Of a stretch of 64,000 bases of DNA, positions 1 to 11,121 are shown piece after piece. Origin of the DNA: Thiomicrospira aerophila AL3. Lineage in GTDB: Bacteria > Pseudomonadota > Gammaproteobacteria > Thiomicrospirales > Thiomicrospiraceae. Made by a program: the position numbers and the translations under genes. Each line of letters starts with the position of its first letter. Position 1 is the stretch's first letter. The stretch spans positions 124,001 through 188,000 of the forward strand of contig NZ_CP007030.1 in NCBI RefSeq assembly GCF_000227665.2, in the 5' to 3' direction. The notes beneath the pieces are model-generated. The model had not been told where the DNA came from. It made no database searches and worked only from the letters and a program-made list of their open reading frames with translations.

Positions 1-1871
1 AAGGCGAGTCACCCGGAGAAGCGGCCGCTGGCGGGGCGAAACGCATGTTTACGCCGGTTATGGCCTCATCCTTAACTACTATTGCCGCCTTTTTACCCCT
101 AATGATCATTGGCGGTGAAATTGGTGGCATTTTAGTGGCTATTCCGATGGTCATTATTTCAGTCATTTTAGTGTCGCTGGTGCAGTGCTTTTTAGTCTTG
201 CCTGGTCATTTACGTTTTGGTTTGGGCTTATTTAACGGTGCAGAGCCTGCCTGGCGTAAGCAATGGGATAGCGCATTTGGACGTTTTAGACAGGTCTATT
301 TCCGTGCTGTGATACGCTGGGTGCTGAATAATCGGGTCAGTATGGTAGCGATGACCTTTAGTTTGATTCTGTTGATTATCGGTTTAATTGCCGGTGGACG
401 ATTGAGTTTTACCTTCTTCCCGTCGCCTGAATCGAATCGAATCAATGCCTCTGTGCAATTTGTATCGGGCACGCCAGAACAAGTCACGGCTGATTTTATG
501 CGTGACGTCTATCAAGCTTTGCGTGATGTTGAACAAGCTTTAGAGCCTGGTATCGTTAAAACAGCGGTATTGGCCTACAATCAGGGGTCTAGTGCCAGCA
601 GTGGTGTGTATGGTGCGATTCAGATTGAGCTTATTCCATCCGATCACCGCCAAACCCGTAATATTACGCTGATGCAGGCCTGGCGCGAACGCGTGCCTAG
701 TGCGCCGGGATTAGAAAATTTTAATATTGCCGCGCAAACCGGTGGGCCGCCTGGGCGTGATATACAAATTCAATTTACCGGTGCCGATGCTGAACGACTG
801 AAACTCGCTTCGGAAGCCTTACAGGCGGTGATAGAGGATCTGCCGGGTGTCAGTGGCGTGGCGGATGACTTGCCCTATGGCCGTCAGCAAATGGTCTATC
901 AACTCACTCCTTATGCACAAGCTTTGGGTTTTACGACCAGTTCGATTGGAACACAATTGAGTAGTGCGTTTTCTGGTCAGCTCGCGCAGATTTTTACCCT
1001 GGGTGAAGACGAAATTGAAGTGCGAGTCATGTTGCCGCGAGAAGAACAGGCGCAATTAGCCTTGCTTAATCAGTTGCAGTTAGTGGCACCTAATGGTGAG
1101 TTTGTGAATTTGTCGCAGTTGGTCGAGTGGCGAACCCAGCAAGGCTTTGATGTATTGCGCCATTTCAATGGTCAGCTTGCGGTGACCGTTCTTGGTGACG
1201 TCGATCGTAGTCAAAACAATGCTAATCAAATTCTGGCCAGCTTACGCGAAACTACCCTGCCAGATATTCAACAGCGTTATGGGGTGAATTATAGTTTGGA
1301 AGGCACCGCCAAAAACCAAAGCAACACATTTGGTGATATGCTTATCGGGTTAATGCTAGGTTTGGTGCTGATTTATATTGTGCTAGCCTGGGTGTTTCAG
1401 TCTTATGGCTGGCCGCTTGTGGTGATGCTCGCCATTCCATTAGGACTGATTGGCGCGATTTTAGGCCATTATGTAATGGGTATTGGACTCACTATTTTGT
1501 CCTTATTTGGCTTGTTTGGTTTGGCTGGCATCGTGGTGAATAATGCCATTATTTTAGTGAGTTTTTATCAGCGGCTATTGGCGGAAGGCCTCAGTGTTAA
1601 TGAAGCGCTTGAAGAGGCGTCGGTGCAGAGGTTACGTGCAGTATTAGTCACCAGCTTAACGACCATTGCAGGTTTAACCCCGTTATTGTTTGAAACCTCG
1701 TTGCAAGCGCAGTTTTTAATTCCGATGGCCGTATCCATTGCTTTTGGTTTAGCCTTTGCGACAATTTTAATTTTGCTAGTCATTCCGGCCTTACTATCCC
1801 TATATGAAGGCGGTGCGCGACGTGTTGGGCGCTGGTTTGGGCGTCCTAATGTCACCTCAATGTCAGGCTAA
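1..1871 (+). CDS. RND-family efflux permease, C-terminal part (5' end outside window)
   Basis: This is an inner-membrane proton-driven pump of the RND (AcrB-like) family, which normally works with a periplasmic adaptor and an outer-membrane channel. The frame is open from the left edge (first full codon at 3), and the residues before the first ATG at 45 (GAKRMF) already fit the conserved run ahead of transmembrane helix 5, so the gene starts upstream and about 620 residues of roughly 1000 are seen. Visible parts are the helix pair near PVMASSLTTIAAFLPL, a large periplasmic loop rich in pore-domain features, and the C-terminal helix bundle with GIVVNNAIILVS. The position of the AcrB Lys940 relay residue is Asn here. 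The substrate cannot be told from this fragment; no partner gene lies downstream. Confidence 0.9.
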   Translation, partial: GESPGEAAAGGAKRMFTPVMASSLTTIAAFLPLMIIGGEIGGILVAIPMVIISVILVSLVQCFLVLPGHLRFGLGLFNGAEPAWRKQWDSAFGRFRQVYFRAVIRWVLNNRVSMVAMTFSLILLIIGLIAGGRLSFTFFPSPESNRINASVQFVSGTPEQVTADFMRDVYQALRDVEQALEPGIVKTAVLAYNQGSSASSGVYGAIQIELIPSDHRQTRNITLMQAWRERVPSAPGLENFNIAAQTGGPPGRDIQIQFTGADAERLKLASEALQAVIEDLPGVSGVADDLPYGRQQMVYQLTPYAQALGFTTSSIGTQLSSAFSGQLAQIFTLGEDEIEVRVMLPREEQAQLALLNQLQLVAPNGEFVNLSQLVEWRTQQGFDVLRHFNGQLAVTVLGDVDRSQNNANQILASLRETTLPDIQQRYGVNYSLEGTAKNQSNTFGDMLIGLMLGLVLIYIVLAWVFQSYGWPLVVMLAIPLGLIGAILGHYVMGIGLTILSLFGLFGLAGIVVNNAIILVSFYQRLLAEGLSVNEALEEASVQRLRAVLVTSLTTIAGLTPLLFETSLQAQFLIPMAVSIAFGLAFATILILLVIPALLSLYEGGARRVGRWFGRPNVTSMSG

Positions 1872-2002
1872 ATGCAGCCCCCACTTGAAGAATTTAGCAA
1901 ATTAAGCGAAAATAACCGACCATTTGTGTTTAGAAGCAAGGCGCAGGCCTGCTTACTCGGTTTTAAACACCCCGAATTTTTTTAATGATTGAGGACGTTG
2001 AT

Positions 2003-4012
2003 ATGCCAACTCGTAGAGAACTCGCTAACGCCATTCGTGCGTTAAGCATGGATGCGGTACAAAAAGCCAAATCAGGTCACCCTGGTGCCCCAATGGGTAT
2101 GGCGGATATTGCCGAAGTACTGTGGAACAGCCACATGAAGTACAACCCAAAGAATTCAAACTGGGCAGACCGTGACCGTTTTGTACTGTCAAATGGCCAT
2201 GGCTCGATGTTGATCTATTCTCTACTTCATTTGACGGGTTTTGACTTGAGCATGGAAGACATCAAGCAATTCCGTCAATTGCATTCAAAAACCGCTGGTC
2301 ACCCAGAGTATGGCTATGCGGATGGTATTGAAACCACCACCGGTCCATTGGGTCAGGGTGTTACTAACGCGGTCGGTATGGCGATTGCAGAGCGTACCCT
2401 TGGCGCGCAGTTTAACCGTCCTAACTTCCCCGTTGTGAATCACCACACCTATGTATTTATGGGTGACGGCTGTTTGATGGAAGGTTTATCGCATGAGTCT
2501 TGTGCGATGGCGGGTGCATTAGGTTTAGGTAAACTAGTTGCTTTCTGGGATGACAACAACATTTCTATCGACGGTCATATTGACGAGTGGATGGAGCAAG
2601 ATGTACCAGGTCGTTTTGAATCTTATGGCTGGCACGTTATCCGTGGTGTCGATGGCCACAACGCCGATGCTGTGAATGCGGCCATTCAGGAAGCCAAATC
2701 AATTCAAGATAAGCCTACTTTGATTTGTACTAAAACCACTATCGGCTTTGGTTCACCCAACCTATGCGGCACACATGATTGTCACGGTGCACCATTAGGT
2801 GACCAAGAAATCGCGCTAACCCGTGAAAACCTTGGTTGGAACCATGAGCCGTTTGTAATTCCGCAAGAAATCTATGATGGTTGGGATCACACTGCAAAAG
2901 GTGCCGAAGAAGAAGCGGCTTGGAACGAGATGTTTGCGGCTTACGAAAAAGAATACCCAGAACTTGCAGCGGAATTCAAGCGTCGTATGTCAGGTGAGTT
3001 ACCAGCTAACTTTGAAGTGGAAATGGATAAGTTTATTGCTAAAACTCAAGCGGATATGCCAAACATTGCATCACGTAAGGCATCACAAAATGCGATTGAA
3101 GCGATGGGGCCATTGCTACCAGAATTGTTTGGTGGCTCAGCCGACTTGACCGGATCAAACCTAACTAACTGGTCAGGCACGGTTAAAGTGAATAAGCAAA
3201 ATGCTAACGGTAACTACATCTCTTGGGGTGTACGTGAGTTCGGTATGGCACACATGATGAACGGTATGGTGCTACACGGTGGCTTTAAAGTTTATGGTGC
3301 AACCTTCCTAATGTTTATGGAATTCATGCGTAATGCGTTACGTATGTCAGCTTTGATGAAAATCGGCACCATTTATGTTTACACCCATGACTCAATTGGT
3401 CTAGGTGAAGATGGTCCAACGCATCAGCCAGTAGAACAACTTGCCACTATGCGTATGATTCCACGTTTCCAAACTTGGCGTGCGTGTGACGCGGTTGAAT
3501 CAGCTGTGTCATGGAAAGTAGCGGTTATGCGTAACGAAGCGCCGACTGCATTGGTGTTCTCTCGTCAGAACCTAACGCCACAGCCACGTACCGCCGAGCA
3601 GGTTAAAAACATCGAGAAAGGCGGTTATGTTCTAAAAGATTGCAACTGCGAAGGTGCTTGCCAAGCTGAATTGATTATTATCGCGACCGGTTCTGAAGTG
3701 GATTTAGCCGTTAAAGCAGCGGATCAATTAAATGCAGCTGGCACTAAAGTGCGTGTGGTATCTATGCCATGTCCGGATATGTTTGCAGCGCAAGATCAAG
3801 CTTATCAAGATTCAGTATTGATCCCAGGTGTGAAGCGTTTAGCTGTTGAAGCCGGTGTCACCGCTTACTGGTATAAGTGGGTTGGTTTAGAGGGTGATGT
3901 TGTCGGTATTGATACTTTCGGTGAATCTGCGCCAGCAGGCGAGTTATTTAAAGAGTTTGGTTTCACGGTTGAGAATGTTGTGGCTAAAGCTCAAGCCTTA
4001 ATCGCGAAGTAA
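2003..4012 (+). CDS. tkt: Transketolase
   Basis: Thiamine-diphosphate enzyme that moves two-carbon units between sugar phosphates in the Calvin and pentose phosphate cycles. The 669 residues match the family length. SGHPGAP with His26, the TGPLGQG stretch, the cofactor motif starting GDGCLMEG and the GVREFGMAH segment carrying the catalytic Glu are all present. An in-frame ATG exists at 1985, but the GAGGA at 1991-1995 sits 7 bases before the ATG at 2003, and [10 protein letters not shown] is the usual N-terminus, so 2003 is preferred. It heads the tkt-gap-pgk-pyk-fba block, which covers the reduction and regeneration steps of carbon fixation. Confidence 0.97.
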   Translation: MPTRRELANAIRALSMDAVQKAKSGHPGAPMGMADIAEVLWNSHMKYNPKNSNWADRDRFVLSNGHGSMLIYSLLHLTGFDLSMEDIKQFRQLHSKTAGHPEYGYADGIETTTGPLGQGVTNAVGMAIAERTLGAQFNRPNFPVVNHHTYVFMGDGCLMEGLSHESCAMAGALGLGKLVAFWDDNNISIDGHIDEWMEQDVPGRFESYGWHVIRGVDGHNADAVNAAIQEAKSIQDKPTLICTKTTIGFGSPNLCGTHDCHGAPLGDQEIALTRENLGWNHEPFVIPQEIYDGWDHTAKGAEEEAAWNEMFAAYEKEYPELAAEFKRRMSGELPANFEVEMDKFIAKTQADMPNIASRKASQNAIEAMGPLLPELFGGSADLTGSNLTNWSGTVKVNKQNANGNYISWGVREFGMAHMMNGMVLHGGFKVYGATFLMFMEFMRNALRMSALMKIGTIYVYTHDSIGLGEDGPTHQPVEQLATMRMIPRFQTWRACDAVESAVSWKVAVMRNEAPTALVFSRQNLTPQPRTAEQVKNIEKGGYVLKDCNCEGACQAELIIIATGSEVDLAVKAADQLNAAGTKVRVVSMPCPDMFAAQDQAYQDSVLIPGVKRLAVEAGVTAYWYKWVGLEGDVVGIDTFGESAPAGELFKEFGFTVENVVAKAQALIAK

Positions 4013-4053
4013 TCAAGGCTAATTCATTTAAGTTTTTGTTTGTTAACTAAAAA

Positions 4054-4096
4054 AGGCTTCGGCCTCATTGAAAACACGGCACAGTGTGCCGGTTTT
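4054..4096 (+). terminator. Two hairpins between tkt and gap (terminator or attenuator)
   Basis: The first hairpin (4054-4065) is AGGC-TTCG-GCCT with a stable UUCG loop. The second (4071-4096) pairs AAAAC-CGGCAC with GTGCCG-GTTTT around the loop AGT, with one bulged A at 4076, and ends in four T. It could partly end the tkt transcript or protect the gap mRNA end. The T-run is short, so read-through into gap is likely. Confidence 0.55.
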
Positions 4097-4105
4097 CCTC
4101 AATAG

Positions 4106-5113
<1,008 letters not shown>

Positions 5114-5123
5114 GGAGCCGAGT

Positions 5124-6302
5124 ATGTCTTTTATTCGTATGGCGGATTTGGATCTTAAGGGCAAGCGCGTTTTGATTCGTGCCGACCTTAACGTTCCAGT
5201 TAAAAACGGCAAAGTGACCTCAGATGCACGTATTCGTGCCTCAATGAAAACCTTTGAAGCGGCGATGAAAGCTGGTGCAAAGGTGATGGTGATGTCTCAC
5301 TTGGGTCGTCCAGTTGAAGGTGAGTTTTCAGAAGAAAATTCTTTGGCACCAGTGGCGGCTGATTTATCAGCTAAACTAGGTAAAGACGTTCGCTTGATCA
5401 AGGATTATCTAAATGGTGGTTTTGATGTAGCAGATGGCGAGTTAGTATTACTAGAAAACGTACGTTTCAACGTCGGTGAAGGTAAGAACACGGAAGAATT
5501 GTCAAAAAAATACGCTGCCTTGTGTGATGTCTATGTGATGGATGCGTTCGGTACAGCTCACCGTGCCCAGGGTTCAACCCATGGCGCGGGTGTGTATGCA
5601 CCAGTTGCTTGTGCTGGTTTGTTGTTAACTGAAGAGTTAGATGCCTTAACTAAAGCATTGAAAGAACCAGCACGTCCACTAGTAGCGATTGTCGGTGGCT
5701 CTAAGGTTTCAACCAAGCTAACTGTACTTGAATCACTATCTACTGTGGTTGATCAGTTGGTTGTCGGTGGTGGTATCGCCAACACCTTCATTAAAGCGGC
5801 TGGCCACAATGTGGGTAAGTCTCTTTGTGAAGATGATTTGGTGCCTACAGCAAACAAGCTTAATGAAATCATGAACAGCCGTAATGCATCAATTCCTGTT
5901 GCAGTTGACGTGGTAACCGGTAAAGAATTTTCAGAAACCGCAGCGGCAGAAACCAAAGATGTTTCAGCGGTAGCGGATGACGATATGATTTTCGATATCG
6001 GACCTAAGTCTGCAGCTGAATTGGCTGAAATCATCAAAAACGCTGGCACCGTTGTTTGGAACGGTCCGGTTGGCGTATTTGAATTTGATCAATTTGGCGA
6101 AGGGACCAAAACCATCTCCAAAGCAATTGCCGAATCAAAAGCCTTCTCAATTGCGGGCGGTGGCGACACCTTGGCAGCGATTGATAAGTACGGCATTGCA
6201 GATCAAGTGTCTTACATCTCAACCGGTGGTGGTGCATTCCTTGAATTCTTGGAAGGTAAAAAACTACCTGCGGTAGAAATGCTAGAACAACGCGCTAAAT
6301 AA
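5124..6302 (+). CDS. pgk: Phosphoglycerate kinase
   Basis: Transfers phosphate between ATP and 3-phosphoglycerate. [11 protein letters not shown] near the N-terminus, [24 protein letters not shown] and the nucleotide-binding GGGDTLAAI are all seen, and 392 residues is the bacterial norm. The frame is open further upstream to an ATG at 5088 inside gap, but AAGGAG at 5112-5117 fits the ATG at 5124. A strong hairpin terminator at 6311 ends the tkt-gap-pgk part. Confidence 0.97.
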   Translation: MSFIRMADLDLKGKRVLIRADLNVPVKNGKVTSDARIRASMKTFEAAMKAGAKVMVMSHLGRPVEGEFSEENSLAPVAADLSAKLGKDVRLIKDYLNGGFDVADGELVLLENVRFNVGEGKNTEELSKKYAALCDVYVMDAFGTAHRAQGSTHGAGVYAPVACAGLLLTEELDALTKALKEPARPLVAIVGGSKVSTKLTVLESLSTVVDQLVVGGGIANTFIKAAGHNVGKSLCEDDLVPTANKLNEIMNSRNASIPVAVDVVTGKEFSETAAAETKDVSAVADDDMIFDIGPKSAAELAEIIKNAGTVVWNGPVGVFEFDQFGEGTKTISKAIAESKAFSIAGGGDTLAAIDKYGIADQVSYISTGGGAFLEFLEGKKLPAVEMLEQRAK

Positions 6303-6310
6303 GTAACATC

Positions 6311-6342
6311 ACCAGGCCTGCTGATTAGCAGGCCTGGTTTTT
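6311..6342 (+). terminator. Rho-independent terminator after pgk, built from two CAGGCCTG palindromes
   Basis: Stem ACCAGGCCTGCT (6311-6322), loop GATT, stem AGCAGGCCTGGT (6327-6338), then a T-run to 6342. Each arm is itself nearly palindromic because each contains CAGGCCTG, so either arm could also fold or be bound alone. Confidence 0.85.
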
Positions 6343-6516
6343 AATAACCCGAACTCATCATCTTAGTGCAACTAGTTGAACAAGGATGACTCGAGAAGTG
6401 AATTGATCCAAGGCCAGCGCGGTCTTTCCCCAACAAGGGGAAGCAGTTTATTTTACGAGACATCTTGCAACGGTCACATTAAGACAAGGTTCATAGAAGC
6501 AAAGGAACACGCCAAG
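6343..6516 (+). other. Leader region of pyk, 174 bases without a gene
   Basis: The pyk frame stays open through part of this stretch (ATG at 6376), but the translation does not resemble pyruvate kinase and no ribosome site supports that start. A GC-rich hairpin TTCCCC-AACAA-GGGGAA lies at 6426-6442. No convincing promoter was found by eye, although one is expected because of the terminator just upstream. Confidence 0.4.
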
Positions 6517-7959
6517 ATGGCCGAAACTCTACGTAGAACAAAAATTGTCGCAACGCTTGGTCCGGCAACGGATCGTCCAGGTGAACTTGAACACATTATT
6601 AAAGCAGGTGTGGATGTCGTTCGCATCAACATGTCACATGGTAACCCAGAAGACCATTTAATCCGCGCGCAAAATATTCGTGAAACCGCGGCGCGCGTTA
6701 ACCGCGAAGTGGCGATTTTGGTCGATTTACAAGGTCCTAAAATCCGAATTGCTAAATTTAAAAACGGCCCTATTGAGTTGAATGAGGGTGACCAATTCGC
6801 GCTGGATAACAATGTTGCTAATGATGCCGGAAACCAGCAAGAAGTGGGATTAACCTACAAAAATTTACCCTATGATGTCAAAGCGGATGACCTATTGTTA
6901 TTAGATGATGGTCGTATCGTGATGAAGGTTAATCAAGTTATCGGTGAGCGGGTTGAATGTACGGTGACGGTTGGCGGTATGCTATCTAATAACAAGGGTA
7001 TTAATTTGCATGGCGGTGGTTTGTCAGCCAGCGCTCTGACCGAAAAAGATAAAGAAGACATTTTAACAGCAGCTAAGATTGATGCAGACTACTTAGCTTT
7101 ATCCTTCCCTCGTTCTGCTGAAGATGTAAATTACTGCCGTAGTTTGGCCGAACAAGCAGGACTCAAGTGCGGTATCGTTTCTAAAATTGAACGTGCTGAG
7201 GCGGTAGCCGATGATACAACACTTGACGGTATTATCCTGGCTTCCGACGTGGTGATGATTGCACGTGGTGATTTAGGCGTTGAGGTAGGCGATACCCAAT
7301 TACCCGCCTTGCAAAAGAAAATTATTAAACGTGCACGTCAATTGAATCGTGTCACCATCACCGCGACTCAAATGATGGAAACCATGATTGATAATGCGAT
7401 TCCAACCCGCGCAGAAGTATTTGACGTGGCGAATGCTGTTATGGATGGCACAGATGCGGTAATGCTGTCTGGTGAAACGGCTACAGGTAAGTTTCCGCAT
7501 CAAGTGGTCGCTACCATGGCTAAGATTTGCCATGAAGCCGAAAAATCACGTTCAACGCGCCACTCTACGCATCGTATTGAAGAAACCTTTCAGGCGGTGG
7601 ATGAAACCATTGCTATGGCTACAATGTATGCGGCCAACCACTTCAATGTTAAGTGTATCGCTGCATTGACTGAGTCAGGTAATACGCCCTTGTTGATGTC
7701 GCGTATTAGCTCTGGAATGCCAATTTTTGCGTTAACGCCTCATCAGGCTACGCGTCGTAAGGTATGTATGTATCGTGGCGTATATCCATCGATTGTAGAT
7801 TTTAAGGATTTTACTGACGAGCAAGTAACTGAATCAATTTTGAGTCAGTTAAAACAGTTTGGTCGTGTCAACACGGGTGATTTAGTGATCGTTACCCGTG
7901 GTCAACACCAGGGTGAAATGGGCGGTACCAACCGCATGGAAATTGTAAAAGTACCGTAA
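6517..7959 (+). CDS. pyk: Pyruvate kinase
   Basis: Makes pyruvate and ATP from phosphoenolpyruvate. TKIVATLGPATD at the N-terminus, VDLQGPKIRI, the active-site stretch SKIERAEAV, ARGDLGVEVG and MMETMIDNAIPTRAEVFDVA identify it, and 480 residues fits the family. The ATG at 6517 follows an AAAGGA; starting there removes a 47-residue upstream stretch with no family similarity. Its place among Calvin-cycle genes links fixed carbon to pyruvate and biosynthesis. Confidence 0.96.
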   Translation: MAETLRRTKIVATLGPATDRPGELEHIIKAGVDVVRINMSHGNPEDHLIRAQNIRETAARVNREVAILVDLQGPKIRIAKFKNGPIELNEGDQFALDNNVANDAGNQQEVGLTYKNLPYDVKADDLLLLDDGRIVMKVNQVIGERVECTVTVGGMLSNNKGINLHGGGLSASALTEKDKEDILTAAKIDADYLALSFPRSAEDVNYCRSLAEQAGLKCGIVSKIERAEAVADDTTLDGIILASDVVMIARGDLGVEVGDTQLPALQKKIIKRARQLNRVTITATQMMETMIDNAIPTRAEVFDVANAVMDGTDAVMLSGETATGKFPHQVVATMAKICHEAEKSRSTRHSTHRIEETFQAVDETIAMATMYAANHFNVKCIAALTESGNTPLLMSRISSGMPIFALTPHQATRRKVCMYRGVYPSIVDFKDFTDEQVTESILSQLKQFGRVNTGDLVIVTRGQHQGEMGGTNRMEIVKVP

Positions 7960-7994
7960 CACATATTTTTTAAACTAAAAAAGGAGTATCGCAC

Positions 7995-9059
7995 ATGGCG
8001 ATGATTACACTTCGTGAATTAATGGACTACGCAGCAGAACATAGCTTTGGTATGCCAGCGTTTAACGTAAACAACATGGAACAAGTTCGTGCAATCATGC
8101 GTGCAGCTGACGCGGTTAATTCTCCAGTTATCCTGCAGGGTTCTGCTGGTGCGCGTAAGTACGCTGGTGAACCAATGCTTCGTCACATGGTCGCAGCAGC
8201 GGTAGAAATGTACCCACACATTCCAGTTGTTATGCACCAAGACCACGGTTCAGACGTTGGCGTATGTTTACGCGCTATCCAGTCTGGCTTCACCTCGGTA
8301 ATGATGGACGGCTCCTTGATGGCTGACATGAAAACCCCAGCTTCTTACGAGTACAATGCTGGCATTACCGCTGAAGTGGTGAAAATCGCACACGCCGGTG
8401 GTGTATCTGTTGAAGGTGAGCTAGGTTGTTTAGGTTCATTGGAAACTGGTATGATGGGTGAAGAAGACGGTCACGGTTCTGATGAAAAACTAGACCATTC
8501 AGCACTATTGACTGATCCAGAAGAAGCCGCTCAGTTTGTGCGTGAAACCAACGTTGACTGTTTAGCTGTAGCAGTAGGTACCTCTCACGGTGCGTACAAG
8601 TTCACCTCTAAGCCATCAGATGACGTTTTAAAGATCGATCAGATCAAGAAAATTCATGCACGCATCCCAACCACTCACTTAGTTATGCACGGTTCATCTT
8701 CAGTACCAGAAGAGTGGTTGAGCATTATCAACAACTACGGTGGCGACATGGGTCAAACCTATGGTGTACCGGTAGAAGCGATTGTTGAAGGCATCAAGTA
8801 CGGTGTACGTAAAGTCAATATCGACACCGACCTACGTATGGCATCAACCGGTGCGATCCGTAAGCACTTGGCTGAAAACACCTCAAACTTCGATCCACGT
8901 AAATTCTTCAAAGCGGCAGAAGACGCGATGATGGAAATCTGTAAAGCACGTTTCGAAGCCTTTGGTTGTGCCGGTCATGCTTCTAAGATCAAAGCAGTTG
9001 GTTTAGAAGTCATGCAATCACGTTATGCTTCAGGTTCATTGGATCAAAAAGTAAACTAA
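7995..9059 (+). CDS. fba: Fructose-bisphosphate aldolase, class II, Calvin-cycle subtype
   Basis: Zinc-dependent aldolase joining dihydroxyacetone phosphate with glyceraldehyde-3-phosphate, and in the Calvin cycle also with erythrose-4-phosphate. The 354 residues contain MHQDHGSD with metal ligands, the [19 protein letters not shown] loop typical of the Calvin subtype, and [10 protein letters not shown]. The GGAG 8 bases before the ATG at 7995 supports this start; a second ATG at 8001 is less well placed. It is the last gene of the block and is followed by a terminator. Confidence 0.96.
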   Translation: MAMITLRELMDYAAEHSFGMPAFNVNNMEQVRAIMRAADAVNSPVILQGSAGARKYAGEPMLRHMVAAAVEMYPHIPVVMHQDHGSDVGVCLRAIQSGFTSVMMDGSLMADMKTPASYEYNAGITAEVVKIAHAGGVSVEGELGCLGSLETGMMGEEDGHGSDEKLDHSALLTDPEEAAQFVRETNVDCLAVAVGTSHGAYKFTSKPSDDVLKIDQIKKIHARIPTTHLVMHGSSSVPEEWLSIINNYGGDMGQTYGVPVEAIVEGIKYGVRKVNIDTDLRMASTGAIRKHLAENTSNFDPRKFFKAAEDAMMEICKARFEAFGCAGHASKIKAVGLEVMQSRYASGSLDQKVN

Positions 9060-9082
9060 GTTTAGTTTTCGACTCCAACCTT

Positions 9083-9110
9083 AAAACCCAGGCCTCGTCC
9101 TGGGTTTTTT
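9083..9110 (+). terminator. Rho-independent terminator after fba
   Basis: The stem AAAACCCAGG / CCTGGGTTTT with loop CCTCGT runs into a T-run to 9110. The left arm and loop hold CAGGCCTC, one base away from the CAGGCCTG motif seen in the other terminators of this window. Confidence 0.85.
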
Positions 9111-9163
9111 TATCGCTGCATTTTATGCAACCAGGCCTGGTAAACAACTGGAATGGTTAAAAC

Positions 9164-9192
9164 TTCGCATTTTAAAAAGGCTTGGGTAGAAT
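9164..9192 (+). promoter_or_regulatory. Possible sigma-70 promoter of mcrB
   Basis: TTCGCA (9164-9169), 17 bases, then TAGAAT (9187-9192). The -10 matches 5 of 6 and the -35 4 of 6 consensus bases. A CCAGGCCTGG palindrome lies just upstream at 9131-9140. The match is moderate only. Confidence 0.35.
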
Positions 9193-9219
9193 GACGTGAT
9201 AGATTAAAAAGGCAGTCTT

Positions 9220-11067
9220 ATGGATAACTATTATTTTGTGGGTGCAGTTTGGAATGGTGACGAGGACAAAACAAATGAGTTTCTCGAGTGTGGTTACTGG
9301 GAGATGGGCTGGTCCCCAGCAGATAAACCCAAATTGGCAGAGCAAGTAAATCAAATTAAACCGGGCGAATGGATTGCTATTAAAGCCGTGAGTGTGCAGA
9401 AAAATAACTTGCCATTTGCTGGTGTTCCATTGGGTAAATCCGTTTCTAAAATGACAATTAAAGCGATTGGTCAGGTTGCGTCAAATCCACAAAATGGCAA
9501 GCGCGTATATGTCGATTGGCAAACCGATTTTAAGGTGAAGGATTGGTTTTTCTTTACTTATCGCGGAACTTTTTGGCGCATAAATGAACAAGGGCAGTGG
9601 TGGTCGCAGTATGCCAGTAAGTTGATTGATTTTGCTTTCAATAATAAGCCACAGGATTATGATTACTTTGTTAAAAATTGGAGCTGGAATCAAGAGGCTA
9701 TTGAGATGGATGAAAAAAATGAAATGGGTGGAGAGCATGAAGCCTTGGCACTGAATACCATTCTTTACGGCCCACCGGGAACAGGTAAAACCTTCAATAC
9801 CGTGGATATAGCTTGGCAGATATTAAATACAAACGATTCTGCTGACACCACCAGGCCTGGTTCGATTCAAGAACTGAAATCACGCTATCCCGGGCAAGTT
9901 GAATTTGTCACCTTCCACCAAAGTTTTAGCTATGAAGATTTTGTTGAAGGGATTCAGGCGAAAACCCATGATGGCAAAATCAGCTATCAAGTGGAAGATG
10001 GGGTGTTTAAAGCCCTTGCGAAGTCTTCGTTAAAAAATCTTCAGGATAGTAAGAAGTCTCTCACTGAACTAAACCAAGAAGTTGAATTCAAATCTCGCTT
10101 AACGGATTTTTTATCGAATGCGATTGAAACAGAACAGGGGTTTGATAAAAAACGAGGCAATCCATTTTATATCGTTGAGGTTGAGCAAGATAGCATCACA
10201 CTCCATTCTGTCGATTCGAAGTTTAACGAGGGGAACATTGCAGTTAGCCTTGATGATTTAATGGCGGTATGTACTTCGTTAATCGATTTCGAAGCCCCGA
10301 AAGATATTGCACAACAGCTTTTTAACAAGCGTCATGCACGCCAGCATGATAGTTATTTGTTTAGTCTTTGGCAGGCCTTTAAAAGGTTTAATCAGCATAA
10401 TAATTCAACGGTTGAAGTTGCAGAAACAGTCAAGGTTCTGCCACACGTCCTCATCATCGACGAAATCAATCGCGGTAATATTTCGCGGATTTTTGGCGAG
10501 TTGATTACGCTGATTGAACCGAGTAAACGCGCGGGCAATGACGAGGTGATTGAGGTCACCTTGCCTTATTCTAAAGAGCCCTTTTCCGTTCCCAATAACC
10601 TGTATATTATCGGCACGATGAATACCGCCGACCGTTCATTAGCGTTAATGGATACGGCCTTGCGCCGCCGATTTGATTTTATCGAAATGATGCCACAACC
10701 AGGCCTGGTAACGGAGGATTTGGAGGGGGTTGATCTGCGTAAAATGTTGCAGGTGATGAATCAACGCATTGAAGCCCTCTATGACCGTGAACACACGCTG
10801 GGTCATGCGTTTTTAATGAGTGTGGATTCGTTGGATGATTTGCGCCACGCATTTAAAAACAAAATCCTACCGTTGCTAGAAGAATACTTTTACGACGATT
10901 GGCAAAAAATACGTTGGGTACTCGGGGCGAGTGCGGATAACTTTTATGTACCGCAATCCTTCAGTCATTTATTCAGCGGTAATGATGCAAACATAGAAAA
11001 TAAGTTTCTGCGCAACAACTTGGATGACCTAGATGACGAAGCCTTTGTAGCGATTTATCAATCTTAG
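9220..11067 (+). CDS. mcrB: McrB-like AAA+ NTPase of a modification-dependent restriction system
   Basis: Motor subunit that binds modified DNA and, with McrC, cuts it; known McrBC systems act on purine-methylcytosine pairs. The 615-residue protein has an N-terminal domain of about 155 residues (YYFVGAVWNG, IKPGEWIAIKA) that looks PUA/EVE-like, which is an inference and would be the base-reading part. Then come Walker A GPPGTGKT at 184-191, Walker B VLIIDEINRG near 408, and the McrB signature MNTADRS near 466, followed by ALMDTALRRRFDF. Two CAGGCCTG motifs lie inside the gene, as in its neighbours, so it is not obviously a recent import. Confidence 0.9.
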   Translation: MDNYYFVGAVWNGDEDKTNEFLECGYWEMGWSPADKPKLAEQVNQIKPGEWIAIKAVSVQKNNLPFAGVPLGKSVSKMTIKAIGQVASNPQNGKRVYVDWQTDFKVKDWFFFTYRGTFWRINEQGQWWSQYASKLIDFAFNNKPQDYDYFVKNWSWNQEAIEMDEKNEMGGEHEALALNTILYGPPGTGKTFNTVDIAWQILNTNDSADTTRPGSIQELKSRYPGQVEFVTFHQSFSYEDFVEGIQAKTHDGKISYQVEDGVFKALAKSSLKNLQDSKKSLTELNQEVEFKSRLTDFLSNAIETEQGFDKKRGNPFYIVEVEQDSITLHSVDSKFNEGNIAVSLDDLMAVCTSLIDFEAPKDIAQQLFNKRHARQHDSYLFSLWQAFKRFNQHNNSTVEVAETVKVLPHVLIIDEINRGNISRIFGELITLIEPSKRAGNDEVIEVTLPYSKEPFSVPNNLYIIGTMNTADRSLALMDTALRRRFDFIEMMPQPGLVTEDLEGVDLRKMLQVMNQRIEALYDREHTLGHAFLMSVDSLDDLRHAFKNKILPLLEEYFYDDWQKIRWVLGASADNFYVPQSFSHLFSGNDANIENKFLRNNLDDLDDEAFVAIYQS

Positions 11068-11076
11068 GAGTGAGCT

Positions 11077-11121
11077 ATGCCAATTTTAAATCTTAGAGCG
11101 CATTCGAGGAGCAGATTATGA
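11077..11121 (+). CDS. Possible 14-codon coupled ORF ahead of the DUF2442 gene
   Basis: The ATG at 11077 follows a strong ribosome site (AGGAGTG, 4 bases spacing), encodes MPILNLRAHSRSRL and ends in a TGA that overlaps the next start as ATGA. It may be a leader peptide giving translational coupling, or the trimmed remnant of a gene once paired with DUF2442. No homology can be claimed for so short a peptide. Confidence 0.35.
   Translation: MPILNLRAHSRSRL

Noticed and set aside
1985-2002. Upstream ATG for transketolase at 1985
   Set aside because: The ribosome site GAGGA lies between this ATG and the one at 2003, and the added six residues are not in the family.
6376-6516. N-terminal extension of pyruvate kinase by 47 residues
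   Set aside because: No ribosome site, no family similarity, and the standard N-terminus starts at 6517.
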